The notes under the pieces are model-generated. The model did not search any database. It was not told the origin of the DNA and saw nothing but the letters and a program-made list of their open reading frames with translations. 24,519 nucleotides of DNA, from the NCBI GenBank assembly GCA_009693435.1, contig SHXF01000064.1:1-24519 (forward strand), read 5' to 3'. Position 1 is the first letter of the stretch. Each line of letters opens with the position of its first letter. Shown one piece after another: positions 7,273 through 14,591 of this stretch. This DNA comes from Betaproteobacteria bacterium (lineage in GTDB: Bacteria; Pseudomonadota; Gammaproteobacteria; Burkholderiales; SG8-39). Both the position numbers and the translations under genes were made by a program.

Positions 7273-8012
7273 GCAGCGACGCCGGCTTGACCCCCTTCTC
7301 CCGCCGGGAGAAGGGCAGGGGATGAGGGGAAGCGCGTGACACCGTCCCGAATCTTCCCTCACCCGCTGTCCCTCTCTGCGTGGGGGAGAGGGAAGCGCCA
7401 TCGAGGCTCTCCAGGCTGAGGGGCAGCGACGCCGGCTTGACCCCCTTCTCCCGCCGGGAGAAGGGCAGGGGATGAGGGGAAGCGGGTGACGCCGTTCCGA
7501 ATCTTCCCTCACCCGCTGTCCCTCTCCGTGGGGAGGGGGAAGCGCCATCGAGGCGCTCCCGGCTGAGGGGCAGTGACGCCGGCTTGACCCCCTTCTCCCG
7601 CCGGGAGAAGGGCAGGGGATGAGGGGAAGCGCGCGGCGCCGTCCCGAATCTTCCCTCACCCTCTGTCCCTCTCTGCGGGGGAGTGGGAAGCGCCATCCGG
7701 GCGCTGCCGGCTGAGGGGCAGTGACGCCGGCTTGACTCCCTTCTCCCGCCGGGAGAAGGGCAGGGGATGAGGGTAAGCGCGTGACACCGTCCCGAATCTT
7801 CCCTCACCCTCAGTCCCTCTCCGTGGAGGAGAGGGACGCGCCGTCCAGGCTCTCCAGGCTGAGGGGCAGTGACGCCGGCTTGACTCCCTTCTCCCGCCGG
7901 GAGAAGGGCAGGGGATGAGGGGAAGCGCGTGACGCCGTCCCGAATCTTCCCTCACCCTCTGTCCCTCTCTGCGGGGGAGTGGGAAGCGCCATCCGGGCTC
8001 TCCCGGCTGAGG
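7273..8012. repeat. Five-copy tandem array of a ~148-bp unit
   Basis: Five direct repeats begin at about 7273, 7423, 7570, 7718 and 7866 (periods 150, 147, 148 and 148 bp), ending near 8012. Each unit carries in order GCAG(C/T)GACGCCGGCTTGA, the near-perfect palindrome CCCTTCTCCCG-C-CGGGAGAAGGG, GCAGGGGATGAGGG, CCGAATCTTCCCTCACCC, then TCCCTCTC...GAG(A/T)GGGA, and finally GCGCCATC(G/C)(A/G)GG...GGCTGAGG. Differences are single bases and 1-3-bp indels. Long frames through it on the minus strand (Arg/Pro/Ser-rich) change phase because the unit is not a multiple of three. I regard them as non-coding, except where hyuA runs into unit 5. No protein-coding gene is seen in 7180-7951. Confidence 0.93.
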
Positions 8013-10045
8013 ATGAGCACGCCGTAATCATCGGTGATCGCTACAAAGCCGGGCGCGACCACGGTGGTAGTGTCGAACTGCTCGACGATGGCCGGTCCGG
8101 CGATGCGCTGGCCGGCAAATAGCCCGGTCCGCTCGTACAGCTTCGCTTCATGGTGCGCGCCGTTGTACCAGATCCGCCGCGTGCCTTTGGCCTGCGGCTC
8201 GCCTTCGCCTTTGGCCAGCCGCTTCAGCGTCAGCGCAGGCGTCTTGCCCGACACCCGCACCCGCAGGTTCACCAGGTCGATGCGCGCCTTGCGGTCGCTG
8301 TTGCGGTACAGCGCCTCATAGGTATCGTGAAAGCGCGCGGCTACGGCTTGCGGATCCAGAGTGCCGCTGTCGCCCGGCAGTTCCACTTCGATATCGAACG
8401 CTTGCCCGTAATAGCGCGCGTCTATGGAGCGGCGGATGACGATATTGTCCATCACCGGATTTTCCGCGGCCAGCCAGGCGCGGCCCGTGGCTTCGAGTTC
8501 GGCGAAGCCCGCCCGTATCGCCTCGGCGGGCGTCTTCGCCAGGTCGCCACGCAGGCTCTTGATGTAATCGTTCTTCACATCCGCGATGGCCGCGCCGAGG
8601 GCGCAGGTGGTGCCCGGATTGGGCGGTACCACGATGCGCGGAATGATGATCTCCTCGGCCAGCAGGCAGGCGTGCGTCGCGCCGGCGCCGCCAAACGGAA
8701 TCAGCGCAAAATCGCGCGGATCGACGCCGCGCTTGGTCATCATCGGCAACAGCGCCGTGATCATGTTGGCGGTCGCTATCTTGAGTATCGCCTCGGCCGC
8801 TTCCTCCAGGCTCACTTCGAGCCGGTCGGCGATCTTCTTTACCGCGGCTTCGGCGAGCGCGCGCTCGAGCTTCATCGCGCCGCCGAGAAAATTGTCCGGA
8901 TTGAGGTAGCCGCAGATGATGTAGGCGTCGGTGACCGTGGGTTCGGTATTGCCGTTGCCGTAGGCGGCCGGGCCGGGCATCGCACCCGCGCTTTTCGGCC
9001 CGACCTTGAGCAGGCCCACCGGATCGAACCAGGCGATGGAACCGCCGCCCGCGCCGACCGCGAACACGTCCACCGAGGGCATCACCACCGGATAGACACC
9101 CACCTTGGCCTCGGTCGAATGCACCGGCTCCCCGTCGCGTATCAAAGACACATCGGCGCTGGTGCCGCCGATGTCGATGGTGACGGCCTCCTGCACGCCG
9201 ACCAGGCGCGCGATGTAGGCGGCGCCCACCACGCCCGATGCCGGCCCCGAGAGCAAGGTGCGCACCGGCTTGTCCTCGGCGGTGGCGGCCGACATCACCC
9301 CGCCATTCGACTGGGTGATGTAGAGCCGGGTGTTCATGCCGATGGCCACGGTGTCCCGCTGCAACCAGCGCAAGTAGCGCGACAGCACCGGCTGCACGTA
9401 GGCGTTCAATACCGCCACCATGGCTCGCTCGTATTCGCGCATTTCGGGCCACAGCTCGGTCGAGAGCGACACGTGCCGTCCGGGCAGAACTTCGGCAATC
9501 ACCGCCGCGGCTTCGCGCTCGTGCGCGGCCGAGACATAGCCGTTGAGGAAGCACACCGCCACGCTGTCGATGTCGCCTGCCGCCAATGTCGCCAACTGCT
9601 CGCGCAGCGCTGCGGTGGCAAGCGGCGTGACTTCAGCGCCGTGTCGATCGATGCGACCGGTCACCTCGAGGACTCGCCGCCGCGGCAGCAGGTCGCTCGG
9701 GGCCGCCGCGCGCAGATTGAAGGTATCGTGCTTGGCCAGCCGCCCGATTTCCAGTATGTCGCGGTTGCCGGTGCTGACCAGCAGCGCCACCTTCGCGCCG
9801 CGGTATTCGAGTATGGCGTTGAGGGCGATCGTCGTTCCGTGCACAAAGCCGTTGATGGCCGCAGGAGTGCTGCCGATGCGGCGCATCAGCTCGGACACGC
9901 CCTGCGCCACGGCGCGCGAAGGCGCATCCGGCGTGCTCGCGATCTTGTGGGTGTGGAGCCCGTCGCCGCCTTCCTCTATCAGGGTGAGGTCGGTGAAGGT
10001 GCCGCCGATGTCGACGCCGAGTTTGTAGCGTGCTGAGTCAGCCAT
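7952..10045 (-). CDS. hyuA: Hydantoinase A/oxoprolinase family ATP-dependent subunit (HyuA-like), C-terminal tail encoded by repeat
   Basis: This 697-residue protein is of the HyuA family (N-methylhydantoinase A, acetone carboxylase beta, N-terminal 5-oxoprolinase). It has the actin-like ATPase phosphate-1 motif VDIGGTFTDL (11-20), VHGTTIALNAILE (68-80), LSGPASGVVGA (265-275), the second phosphate loop DIGGTSADVSLI (291-302) and FGGAGATHACLLAEE. It should phosphorylate or activate the cyclic substrate for HyuB. The family normally ends soon after a ...DxYGxLxL motif. Here DDYGVLIL is followed by about 18 Ser/Arg-rich residues (SRESPDGASHSPAERDRG) encoded entirely by the last tandem-repeat unit, whose TGA (7952-7954) serves as stop. 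The ATG at 10043-10045 has only a weak AGG ribosome-binding site. It is the first gene of the minus-strand operon. Confidence 0.92.
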   Translation of the reverse strand: MADSARYKLGVDIGGTFTDLTLIEEGGDGLHTHKIASTPDAPSRAVAQGVSELMRRIGSTPAAINGFVHGTTIALNAILEYRGAKVALLVSTGNRDILEIGRLAKHDTFNLRAAAPSDLLPRRRVLEVTGRIDRHGAEVTPLATAALREQLATLAAGDIDSVAVCFLNGYVSAAHEREAAAVIAEVLPGRHVSLSTELWPEMREYERAMVAVLNAYVQPVLSRYLRWLQRDTVAIGMNTRLYITQSNGGVMSAATAEDKPVRTLLSGPASGVVGAAYIARLVGVQEAVTIDIGGTSADVSLIRDGEPVHSTEAKVGVYPVVMPSVDVFAVGAGGGSIAWFDPVGLLKVGPKSAGAMPGPAAYGNGNTEPTVTDAYIICGYLNPDNFLGGAMKLERALAEAAVKKIADRLEVSLEEAAEAILKIATANMITALLPMMTKRGVDPRDFALIPFGGAGATHACLLAEEIIIPRIVVPPNPGTTCALGAAIADVKNDYIKSLRGDLAKTPAEAIRAGFAELEATGRAWLAAENPVMDNIVIRRSIDARYYGQAFDIEVELPGDSGTLDPQAVAARFHDTYEALYRNSDRKARIDLVNLRVRVSGKTPALTLKRLAKGEGEPQAKGTRRIWYNGAHHEAKLYERTGLFAGQRIAGPAIVEQFDTTTVVAPGFVAITDDYGVLILSRESPDGASHSPAERDRG

Positions 10046-10075
10046 TGCGTGAGCCTATGCCCGGTGGAGGTCGCC

Positions 10076-10200
10076 GTCCGTCCGCGTGCCTTCGCGGGAC
10101 GGACAAGCGTTGAACGGAAAAACGCTGAACGGAAAAACGCAATTGTATCGCCTGATCCGAATGACACAGAATCAAGCAATTCGTGTAGCGATTCGTGTAG
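10076..10200. promoter_or_regulatory. Divergent control region between hyuA and the plus-strand racemase gene
   Basis: The 225-bp divergent spacer (10046-10270) contains an imperfect hairpin (GTCCGTCCGCG...CGCGGGACGGAC, 10076-10104) and a perfect head-to-tail 15-bp duplication of TGAACGGAAAAACGC (10111-10125 and 10126-10140). It also has a 10-bp direct repeat ATTCGTGTAG (10179-10188 and 10191-10200; 12-bp period, about one helical turn). Helically phased direct repeats between divergent operons are typical of activator sites, but no particular regulator can be named and none is encoded in the window. Confidence 0.45.
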
Positions 10201-10214
10201 GTTGGCGGTTGCGG

Positions 10215-10243
10215 TTGCGCGGGAGCCGGCATCTATCTAGTAT
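10215..10243 (+). promoter_or_regulatory. Weak candidate promoter for the plus-strand racemase/flavoprotein operon
   Basis: TTGCGC and TAGTAT are separated by 17 bp and lie 27 bp before the start codon at 10271, with the Shine-Dalgarno AAAGGAGAG between. Both hexamers are poor sigma-70 matches, so this could equally be activator-dependent. Confidence 0.3.
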
Positions 10244-10270
10244 TCATTTTGGATTTCAAAGGAGAGCACC

Positions 10271-11044
10271 ATGGATACCAATCTCGCCAACCGTCAGTGG
10301 CCGCGCCCCAGGGCGCGCATCGGACTGATCATCCCCTCGGTCAACACCCTCACCGAGCCGCAGTTTTTCCGTTATGCGCCGCGCGACGTCGAGCTGCACG
10401 TGACGCGCAACCGCATCGAGCTGGAGCGCTCGCTCATCGACCAGTTGCCGGCGATACTGGATGCGGCGTCGCTGCTCGCCGACTGCGGGGCGGATCTGAT
10501 CGTCTATCACTGCACCGGCATGTCCATGGGGTCGGGCAAGGCGCAGGAAGCGCAGATGGTGGAGGCCATCAGGAAGACCACGGGCAAGCCTTCCACCAGC
10601 ACCGCAACCGCCATCATCAACGCGTTCCGGGTGCTGGGCACGCGCAAGGTGATGTTGGCGACGCCCTACGCGCAGGTCATCAACGACCTGGAGAAGAAGT
10701 TCCTGGCCGAGCACGGCATCGAGGTGCTGCGCGATCGCGCGCTCGACCTGCCGATACCCGAGGGCATGTGCGGGGCGACACCCGATGTCTGGATCCAGAC
10801 CGTGATGGAAATGCGCGACCCGCAGGCCGATGCCTATTTCCTCAGCTGCACCAACATCCAGAGCGTGGACGCCGTCACCGAGCTGGAGCAGCGCCTGGGC
10901 AAGCCGGTGGTCACCAGCAACCAGGCCTCGCTGTGGTATGCGCTGCGGCGTTGCGGCATCGAAGATACGATCCCCGGCCTGGGACGATTGATGGGCATGC
11001 AACTGCCGTCGGATGCGGCTGCGGACCAGCCGCTCGCGGCGTAG
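10271..11044 (+). CDS. Asp/Glu racemase superfamily protein, maleate isomerase/arylmalonate decarboxylase-like (second paralogue)
   Basis: This 257-residue paralogue of the protein at 4387-5109 has RARIGLIIPSVNTLTEPQF (14-32), the classic AMDase/maleate isomerase opening. Cys81 lies in IVYHCTGMSMGSG and Cys193 in YFLSCTNIQSVD; GKPVVTSNQASLWYALRRCG follows. PSVNTLTEPQF is closer to the maleate isomerase consensus than in the first paralogue (ASGNQAAEPQF). Both catalytic cysteines are retained, so an isomerase or racemase is more likely than a decarboxylase. AAAGGAGAGCACC precedes the ATG. It is transcribed divergently from hyuA and is followed after 50 bp by the flavoprotein gene. A maleate-to-fumarate step is a reasonable guess only. 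Confidence 0.88.
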   Translation: MDTNLANRQWPRPRARIGLIIPSVNTLTEPQFFRYAPRDVELHVTRNRIELERSLIDQLPAILDAASLLADCGADLIVYHCTGMSMGSGKAQEAQMVEAIRKTTGKPSTSTATAIINAFRVLGTRKVMLATPYAQVINDLEKKFLAEHGIEVLRDRALDLPIPEGMCGATPDVWIQTVMEMRDPQADAYFLSCTNIQSVDAVTELEQRLGKPVVTSNQASLWYALRRCGIEDTIPGLGRLMGMQLPSDAAADQPLAA

Positions 11045-11094
11045 GGTCGTGCAACAACGGGCGCTCGGGCCCGTAGCAGGATCGAGGAGAGCGC

Positions 11095-12729
11095 ATGACC
11101 TGGGATGAATCGTACGATGTCGTCATCGCCGGTTCCGGCATGGCCGGCCTGTCGGCCGCGCTGGCTGCTGCGGATCATGGCCTTAAAGCCGTGATTTTCG
11201 ACAAAGCGGAGAAGGCGGGCGGCGGGTCGTCGTGGTCGAACGGTGGACTGTGGATAGGCAACAATCCCATCGCCCGCCGCGAAGGCATCGCCGACTCGCG
11301 CGAGGAGACCCTCAGCTATCTCAAATTCCTCGGCGCCGGGCACGAGGTTGAGGAGAACACGCTCGCCTACATGGAAGGCACGCTGGCGGCGCTCGATTAT
11401 TTCAGCGGCCTGGGCGTCCCCTTTCAGCTGGTGCACGGACTGCCCGATCACTACTACGACATGGCGCCCGGGTCGAAGCGCGAAGGCCGCATGCTGGAGG
11501 TGCCGCTGGTGTCGGCGTACGAACTGGGCGCATGGCGCGAGAAGACCGAGGTGTCGCCGTTCGTGCCGTCCATCGTCACCTTCGAGGAATCGATCAAGTG
11601 GGGCGGCCGCGGCAACATGCGCAACTGGGACCACAAGCTGCTGGAGGAACGCGCGCGGCTGGACATGCGCGGCCGCGGCGCGGGGCTGGTGGTGCAGTTC
11701 ATGAAAGCGGTGCTGGCTCGCCAGGTGCCGATACGCCTCGCCTCGGCGGTCGAGCGTTTGCACACCGAAGAGGGCGTTGTCAGCGGGGTCACGCTGCGCA
11801 GCGCAGGCAAGGCGCTGCGCATACAGGCGCGGCGCGGCGTGGTGCTTGCCTCCGGCGGCTATTCGTCGAACACGCGCCTGACGCGCGAGCTGGATGGTTT
11901 CCCCGAGTGGGAATCGTTCTTTCCGGAGACGATAGAAGGCGATGGCATGATCATGGCAAGCGAGATCGGCGCTTCGGTGCGCAAGATCCAGGACTTCATG
12001 TGCCACTTCCTCGGTTACCGCAATCCCATGCCCGGCGAAACGCACCCGTTCGTCGAGGCGGGCACCAACATGCTCGCCTTCCCGCATTCCATCGTCGTCA
12101 ACCGCTACGGCGAGCGCTTTGCCGACGAATCCTACTTCCAGGCGATCCTGAACGGGCTGCGCCTCTTCGACGTGTGGCGGCACGAGAATCCGAACACGCC
12201 CTGCTATGCGATCTTCGACCAGAACTACGCCGACCGCTATACCTTCGGCAACGCGCCCGCGGGCGCGCCCATCCCCGACTGGGTGATGCGCGCCGACACG
12301 CTGCCTGCGCTGGGCGCAAAGCTCGGTGTGGACGGCGAGCGCATGCAGGCCACGGTGGCGACGTTCAACGAATCGGCGCGCCTGGGCGAGGATCCGGCGT
12401 ACCACCGCGGCGAGGCGGCCTGGTCGAAGTACTACACCGGCGACCTGACCCACAAGCCCAATGCCAACCTCGGACCGCTGGAGCGCGCACCCTACTACGG
12501 CGTGAAACTGGTGGTGAGCGGATCGTCTTCGACCGGGCTGCTCACCAACGGCCTGGGACAGGTGATGCATATCCGCGGCTACCCCATCGCGGGTCTCTAT
12601 GGATCGGGCGATGTGTCGGCCTACGTGGAGCAGGGCAGCGGCTTCCAGGCTGGCACGGCACTGGGCCGCGGCATGGCGTTCAGTTATCTGGCGGTGAAGC
12701 ACATGGCGGGGAATCGGTCGCGCGGCTGA
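11095..12729 (+). CDS. FAD-dependent oxidoreductase, FAD_binding_2 (fumarate reductase/3-ketosteroid dehydrogenase-like)
   Basis: This 544-residue flavoprotein has an N-terminal dinucleotide fold, YDVVIAGSGMAGLSAALAAA (7-26), then an FDKAEKAGGGSSWSNGGLW block. VVLASGGYSSN sits near the middle, and the second half has NRYGERFADES and a C-terminal flavin-contact region GLYGSGDVSAYVEQGSGF...GTALGRGMAFSYLA. This is the FAD_binding_2 superfamily architecture shared by soluble fumarate reductases, 3-ketosteroid delta-1-dehydrogenases and tricarballylate dehydrogenase (TcuA). No heme or transmembrane segments are seen, so it should be cytosolic. GAGGAGAGCGC precedes the ATG. If the preceding isomerase makes a trans-enedioate, this could be the reductase that acts on it, but many alternatives exist. 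Confidence 0.85.
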   Translation: MTWDESYDVVIAGSGMAGLSAALAAADHGLKAVIFDKAEKAGGGSSWSNGGLWIGNNPIARREGIADSREETLSYLKFLGAGHEVEENTLAYMEGTLAALDYFSGLGVPFQLVHGLPDHYYDMAPGSKREGRMLEVPLVSAYELGAWREKTEVSPFVPSIVTFEESIKWGGRGNMRNWDHKLLEERARLDMRGRGAGLVVQFMKAVLARQVPIRLASAVERLHTEEGVVSGVTLRSAGKALRIQARRGVVLASGGYSSNTRLTRELDGFPEWESFFPETIEGDGMIMASEIGASVRKIQDFMCHFLGYRNPMPGETHPFVEAGTNMLAFPHSIVVNRYGERFADESYFQAILNGLRLFDVWRHENPNTPCYAIFDQNYADRYTFGNAPAGAPIPDWVMRADTLPALGAKLGVDGERMQATVATFNESARLGEDPAYHRGEAAWSKYYTGDLTHKPNANLGPLERAPYYGVKLVVSGSSSTGLLTNGLGQVMHIRGYPIAGLYGSGDVSAYVEQGSGFQAGTALGRGMAFSYLAVKHMAGNRSRG

Positions 12730-12753
12730 CGTGCCGGGCCGGTAATTTGTAGC

Positions 12754-12768
12754 GTGCGCCATGCGCAC
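12754..12768. repeat. Short palindrome GTGCGC-CAT-GCGCAC
   Basis: A perfect 6-bp stem with a 3-nt loop lies 24 bp after the flavoprotein stop, in the context TAGCGTGCGCCATGCGCACG followed by ACCCACGC. It lacks a T-run, so it is not a standard intrinsic terminator. The surrounding phrase is a common dispersed motif in proteobacterial spacers. Confidence 0.4.
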
Positions 12769-12797
12769 GACCCACGCTCCCGAAAAATCACCCGTGA

Positions 12798-12826
12798 TTG
12801 ACGTAATTACATTATGTAGTTACAGT
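12798..12826 (+). promoter_or_regulatory. brnTA promoter with overlapping palindromic operator
   Basis: TTGACG (12798-12803), a 17-bp spacer and TACAGT (12821-12826) form a good sigma-70 promoter. Between and overlapping the two boxes is a 21-bp palindrome (12803-12823): GTAATTACAT, a single T, and ATGTAGTTAC, with 9 of 10 positions matching. BrnA antitoxins autorepress their operon, so this is the expected operator. The predicted transcription start would fall at about 12833, next to the brnT ATG at 12834, and no Shine-Dalgarno is visible. The message may therefore be leaderless. Confidence 0.7.
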
Positions 12827-12833
12827 CACGATC

Positions 12834-13106
12834 ATGGATTACGAGTGGGACGAAGCCAAGCGTCAGGGCAATCTGCGCAAACATGGCCTCGATTTCATGG
12901 ATGCGGACCTGGTGTTCGAGGCGCCAGTAAAGGTCACGGTTGACGCAATACACCCGGATGGCGACCGGGTAGCCGATCTGGCGGAAGTAAATGGTCGGGT
13001 TTTGATGCTCGTGTATGCACTGCGCAGGCAAACGGTGCGTTGCATATCACTGCGGGTCGCCAGCCGGCGCGAAAGGAAGCTTCATGACGAAACAAAAAAT
13101 CGTTAA
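12834..13106 (+). CDS. brnT: BrnT family ribonuclease toxin
   Basis: This 90-residue toxin has the BrnT hallmark opening DYEWDEAKRQGNLRKHGLDF (2-21). DADLVFEAPVKV, R-x-x-DLAEVNGRVLMLVYALR and a terminal CISLRVASRRERKLHDE follow; the last carries the conserved R-x-x-S/R-R-x-E-R motif of the RelE-like RNase fold. BrnT toxins (Brucella type) cut mRNA and are neutralised by BrnA. The gene overlaps brnA by 23 bp (13084-13106), the usual arrangement, which couples their translation. The ATG is chosen because the motif starts at residue 2; no ribosome-binding site is evident. Confidence 0.93.
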   Translation: MDYEWDEAKRQGNLRKHGLDFMDADLVFEAPVKVTVDAIHPDGDRVADLAEVNGRVLMLVYALRRQTVRCISLRVASRRERKLHDETKNR

Positions 13107-13404
13107 GCGCTCAAGCGCGCAACTCGACGCAATGCGCAAAGCGGGCAAGAGTCGCACCGACTGGGGGCGCGTCAATGCCATGAAAGATTCCGAGATTGAT
13201 TATTCCGAGAGTCCCGAATTGAGCCCGAAAGCGTTTGCGCGTACTGTCGTCAGGCAAGGACTCGCAACCGTCGTGCCCAAGGCCCAGCTTACGTTGCGGC
13301 TGGACGCCGACGTGCTCAACTGGTTCCGGGCGCAAGGCCGCGGTTATCAGACTCGCATCAACGCGCTGCTGCGCGCTTACCGTGACGCGCATCTAAAGGC
13401 GTAA
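13084..13404 (+). CDS. brnA: BrnA family antitoxin
   Basis: This 106-residue antitoxin starts MTKQKIVKRSSAQLDAMRKA, with a charged N-terminal toxin-binding part (DWGRVNAMKDSEIDYSESPE). It ends in a ribbon-helix-helix DNA-binding domain, QLTLRLDADVLNWFRAQGRG followed by YQTRINALLRAYRDAH, the canonical BrnA C-terminus. Together with BrnT it should form a tetramer-like complex that represses the promoter upstream. The ATG at 13084 inside the end of brnT was chosen over upstream starts because AAAGGAAGCTTC precedes it and the family length is matched. No accessory or mobile gene flanks the pair. Confidence 0.93.
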   Translation: MTKQKIVKRSSAQLDAMRKAGKSRTDWGRVNAMKDSEIDYSESPELSPKAFARTVVRQGLATVVPKAQLTLRLDADVLNWFRAQGRGYQTRINALLRAYRDAHLKA

Positions 13405-13519
13405 GGGGAACTATTCCCGTATTCGCGCCGCTGCCTGTTGGTGAAACGTTGGGTGCGGATCGACAGCCATGGCTGAATATCGCAGACAGGAACGACGCCT
13501 TTCGCGCCAGGATTGCCCC

Positions 13520-14500
13520 CTAATCGAGCTTGATCCTCGCATCCTTGATCACCTTCCCCCAGCGATCGGCTTCCTTCCTCACGAACGCAGAGAATTCCGC
13601 GGCGGACGCATTGGTGAACGGCACGACCCCTACCGATACTAGTTTTTCCTTCACGTCCGGCAGCGCCAGGATGCGGGACACTTCGCGGTGCAGTTTCGCA
13701 ACGATGTCGGCAGGCGTGCCGGCGGGCGCGACCAGCCCCACCCACACGGCGACGTCGAATCCGGGGAAGCCCGGCATGTCGGCCAGTTTCGGCAGGCCGG
13801 GCAACGCCTCGATGGGCTGCGTGCCGGTGGTGGTCAGCACGCGGAACTTGCCGGTCTTGATGTGCGGCACGCTGGAGGTGGCGGCGTCGATGATGACGGT
13901 CACGTCATTAGACAGCAATCCCTGCACGGTGGGCGCGCTGCCCTTGTAGGGAACGAAGGTCATGTCGATGCCGGCCAGGTTGTTGATCAGCACGCCGGCG
14001 AGCTGTGTCGTGACCGTGCCTGCGCCGTAGGTGACTTTTCCGGGGTTGGCCTTGGCGCGCTGTACCAGGTCCTGCACCGATTTCGGTCCGGTGGCGGCAT
14101 CGGTGACGATCACGATAGGCGTCCACATCAGCAGGGTGATGGGGGCGAAGTCCTTGAGCGGGTCATAGGGCAGCTTGCTGTACAAGTACTGGTTCATCAC
14201 CAGCGTGGAATCGATGGTCTCGAACAGCGTGTGGCCGTCCGGCGCCGAGCGGGCTGCCGCCTCGGCACCGATGACGGTGTTGCCCCCGGGCCGGTTGTCG
14301 ACGATGACCCGCTGGCCCCAGGCCTCGTCCATTTTCTGCGCAATGAGCCGGGCAACCAGGTCGCCCGAGCCGGCGGCCGGGAAGGGCACGATGATGCGCA
14401 TCGGCTTGCTCGGAAACGATTGCGCCTGCGCCAGCGCCTGGCCGCTCGCAGCGACAAGCGACATGCCCAGTGTCAGGATGAGGGCAGCGGATTTTTTCAT
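13520..14500 (-). CDS. Bug/TctC-family substrate-binding protein
   Basis: This is a 326-residue SBP with signal peptide MKKSAALILTLGMSLVAASG ending at QALA (24). It has FPSKPMRIIVPFPAAGSGD (29-47), NRPGGNTVIGAEA, APDGHTLFETIDSTLVMNQ, KLPYDPLKDFAPI and VPYKGSAPTVQGLLSNDV. It shares long identical blocks and the same length with the SBP at 695-1675, so one is likely a duplicate of the other. AGGAGGTTCAC precedes the ATG. It lies 91 bp downstream of the SDR gene on the same strand and is probably co-transcribed with it. Ligand unknown. Confidence 0.93.
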   Translation of the reverse strand: MKKSAALILTLGMSLVAASGQALAQAQSFPSKPMRIIVPFPAAGSGDLVARLIAQKMDEAWGQRVIVDNRPGGNTVIGAEAAARSAPDGHTLFETIDSTLVMNQYLYSKLPYDPLKDFAPITLLMWTPIVIVTDAATGPKSVQDLVQRAKANPGKVTYGAGTVTTQLAGVLINNLAGIDMTFVPYKGSAPTVQGLLSNDVTVIIDAATSSVPHIKTGKFRVLTTTGTQPIEALPGLPKLADMPGFPGFDVAVWVGLVAPAGTPADIVAKLHREVSRILALPDVKEKLVSVGVVPFTNASAAEFSAFVRKEADRWGKVIKDARIKLD

Positions 14501-14591
14501 GTGAACCTCCTCAGGAATTGCGTTGGCGAATCGTGTTCGGATCGCGCGTAACTGCGCAGCGTCAACCGATGTCCGGTGGTGTTGGACGTGC

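Noticed and set aside
7273..8012. CRISPR array
   Set aside because: The repeats are ~148 bp, contiguous and without unique spacers, and no cas gene is present.
7070..8031. Four long minus-strand frames through the tandem array, Arg/Pro/Ser-rich, suggesting a repeat protein
   Set aside because: They arise because the GC-rich repeat has few stops. The ~148-bp period shifts phase, the frames overlap hyuB and hyuA, and no ribosome-binding site or family motif is present.
10834..12768. 644-codon minus-strand open frame opposite the FAD_binding_2 flavoprotein
   Set aside because: The plus strand encodes an intact flavoprotein with FAD motifs; the minus frame shows no domain.
13405..13419. GGGAA-CTA-TTCCC hairpin after brnA as a terminator
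   Set aside because: The stem is only 5 bp, starts at the stop codon and is not followed by a T-run.
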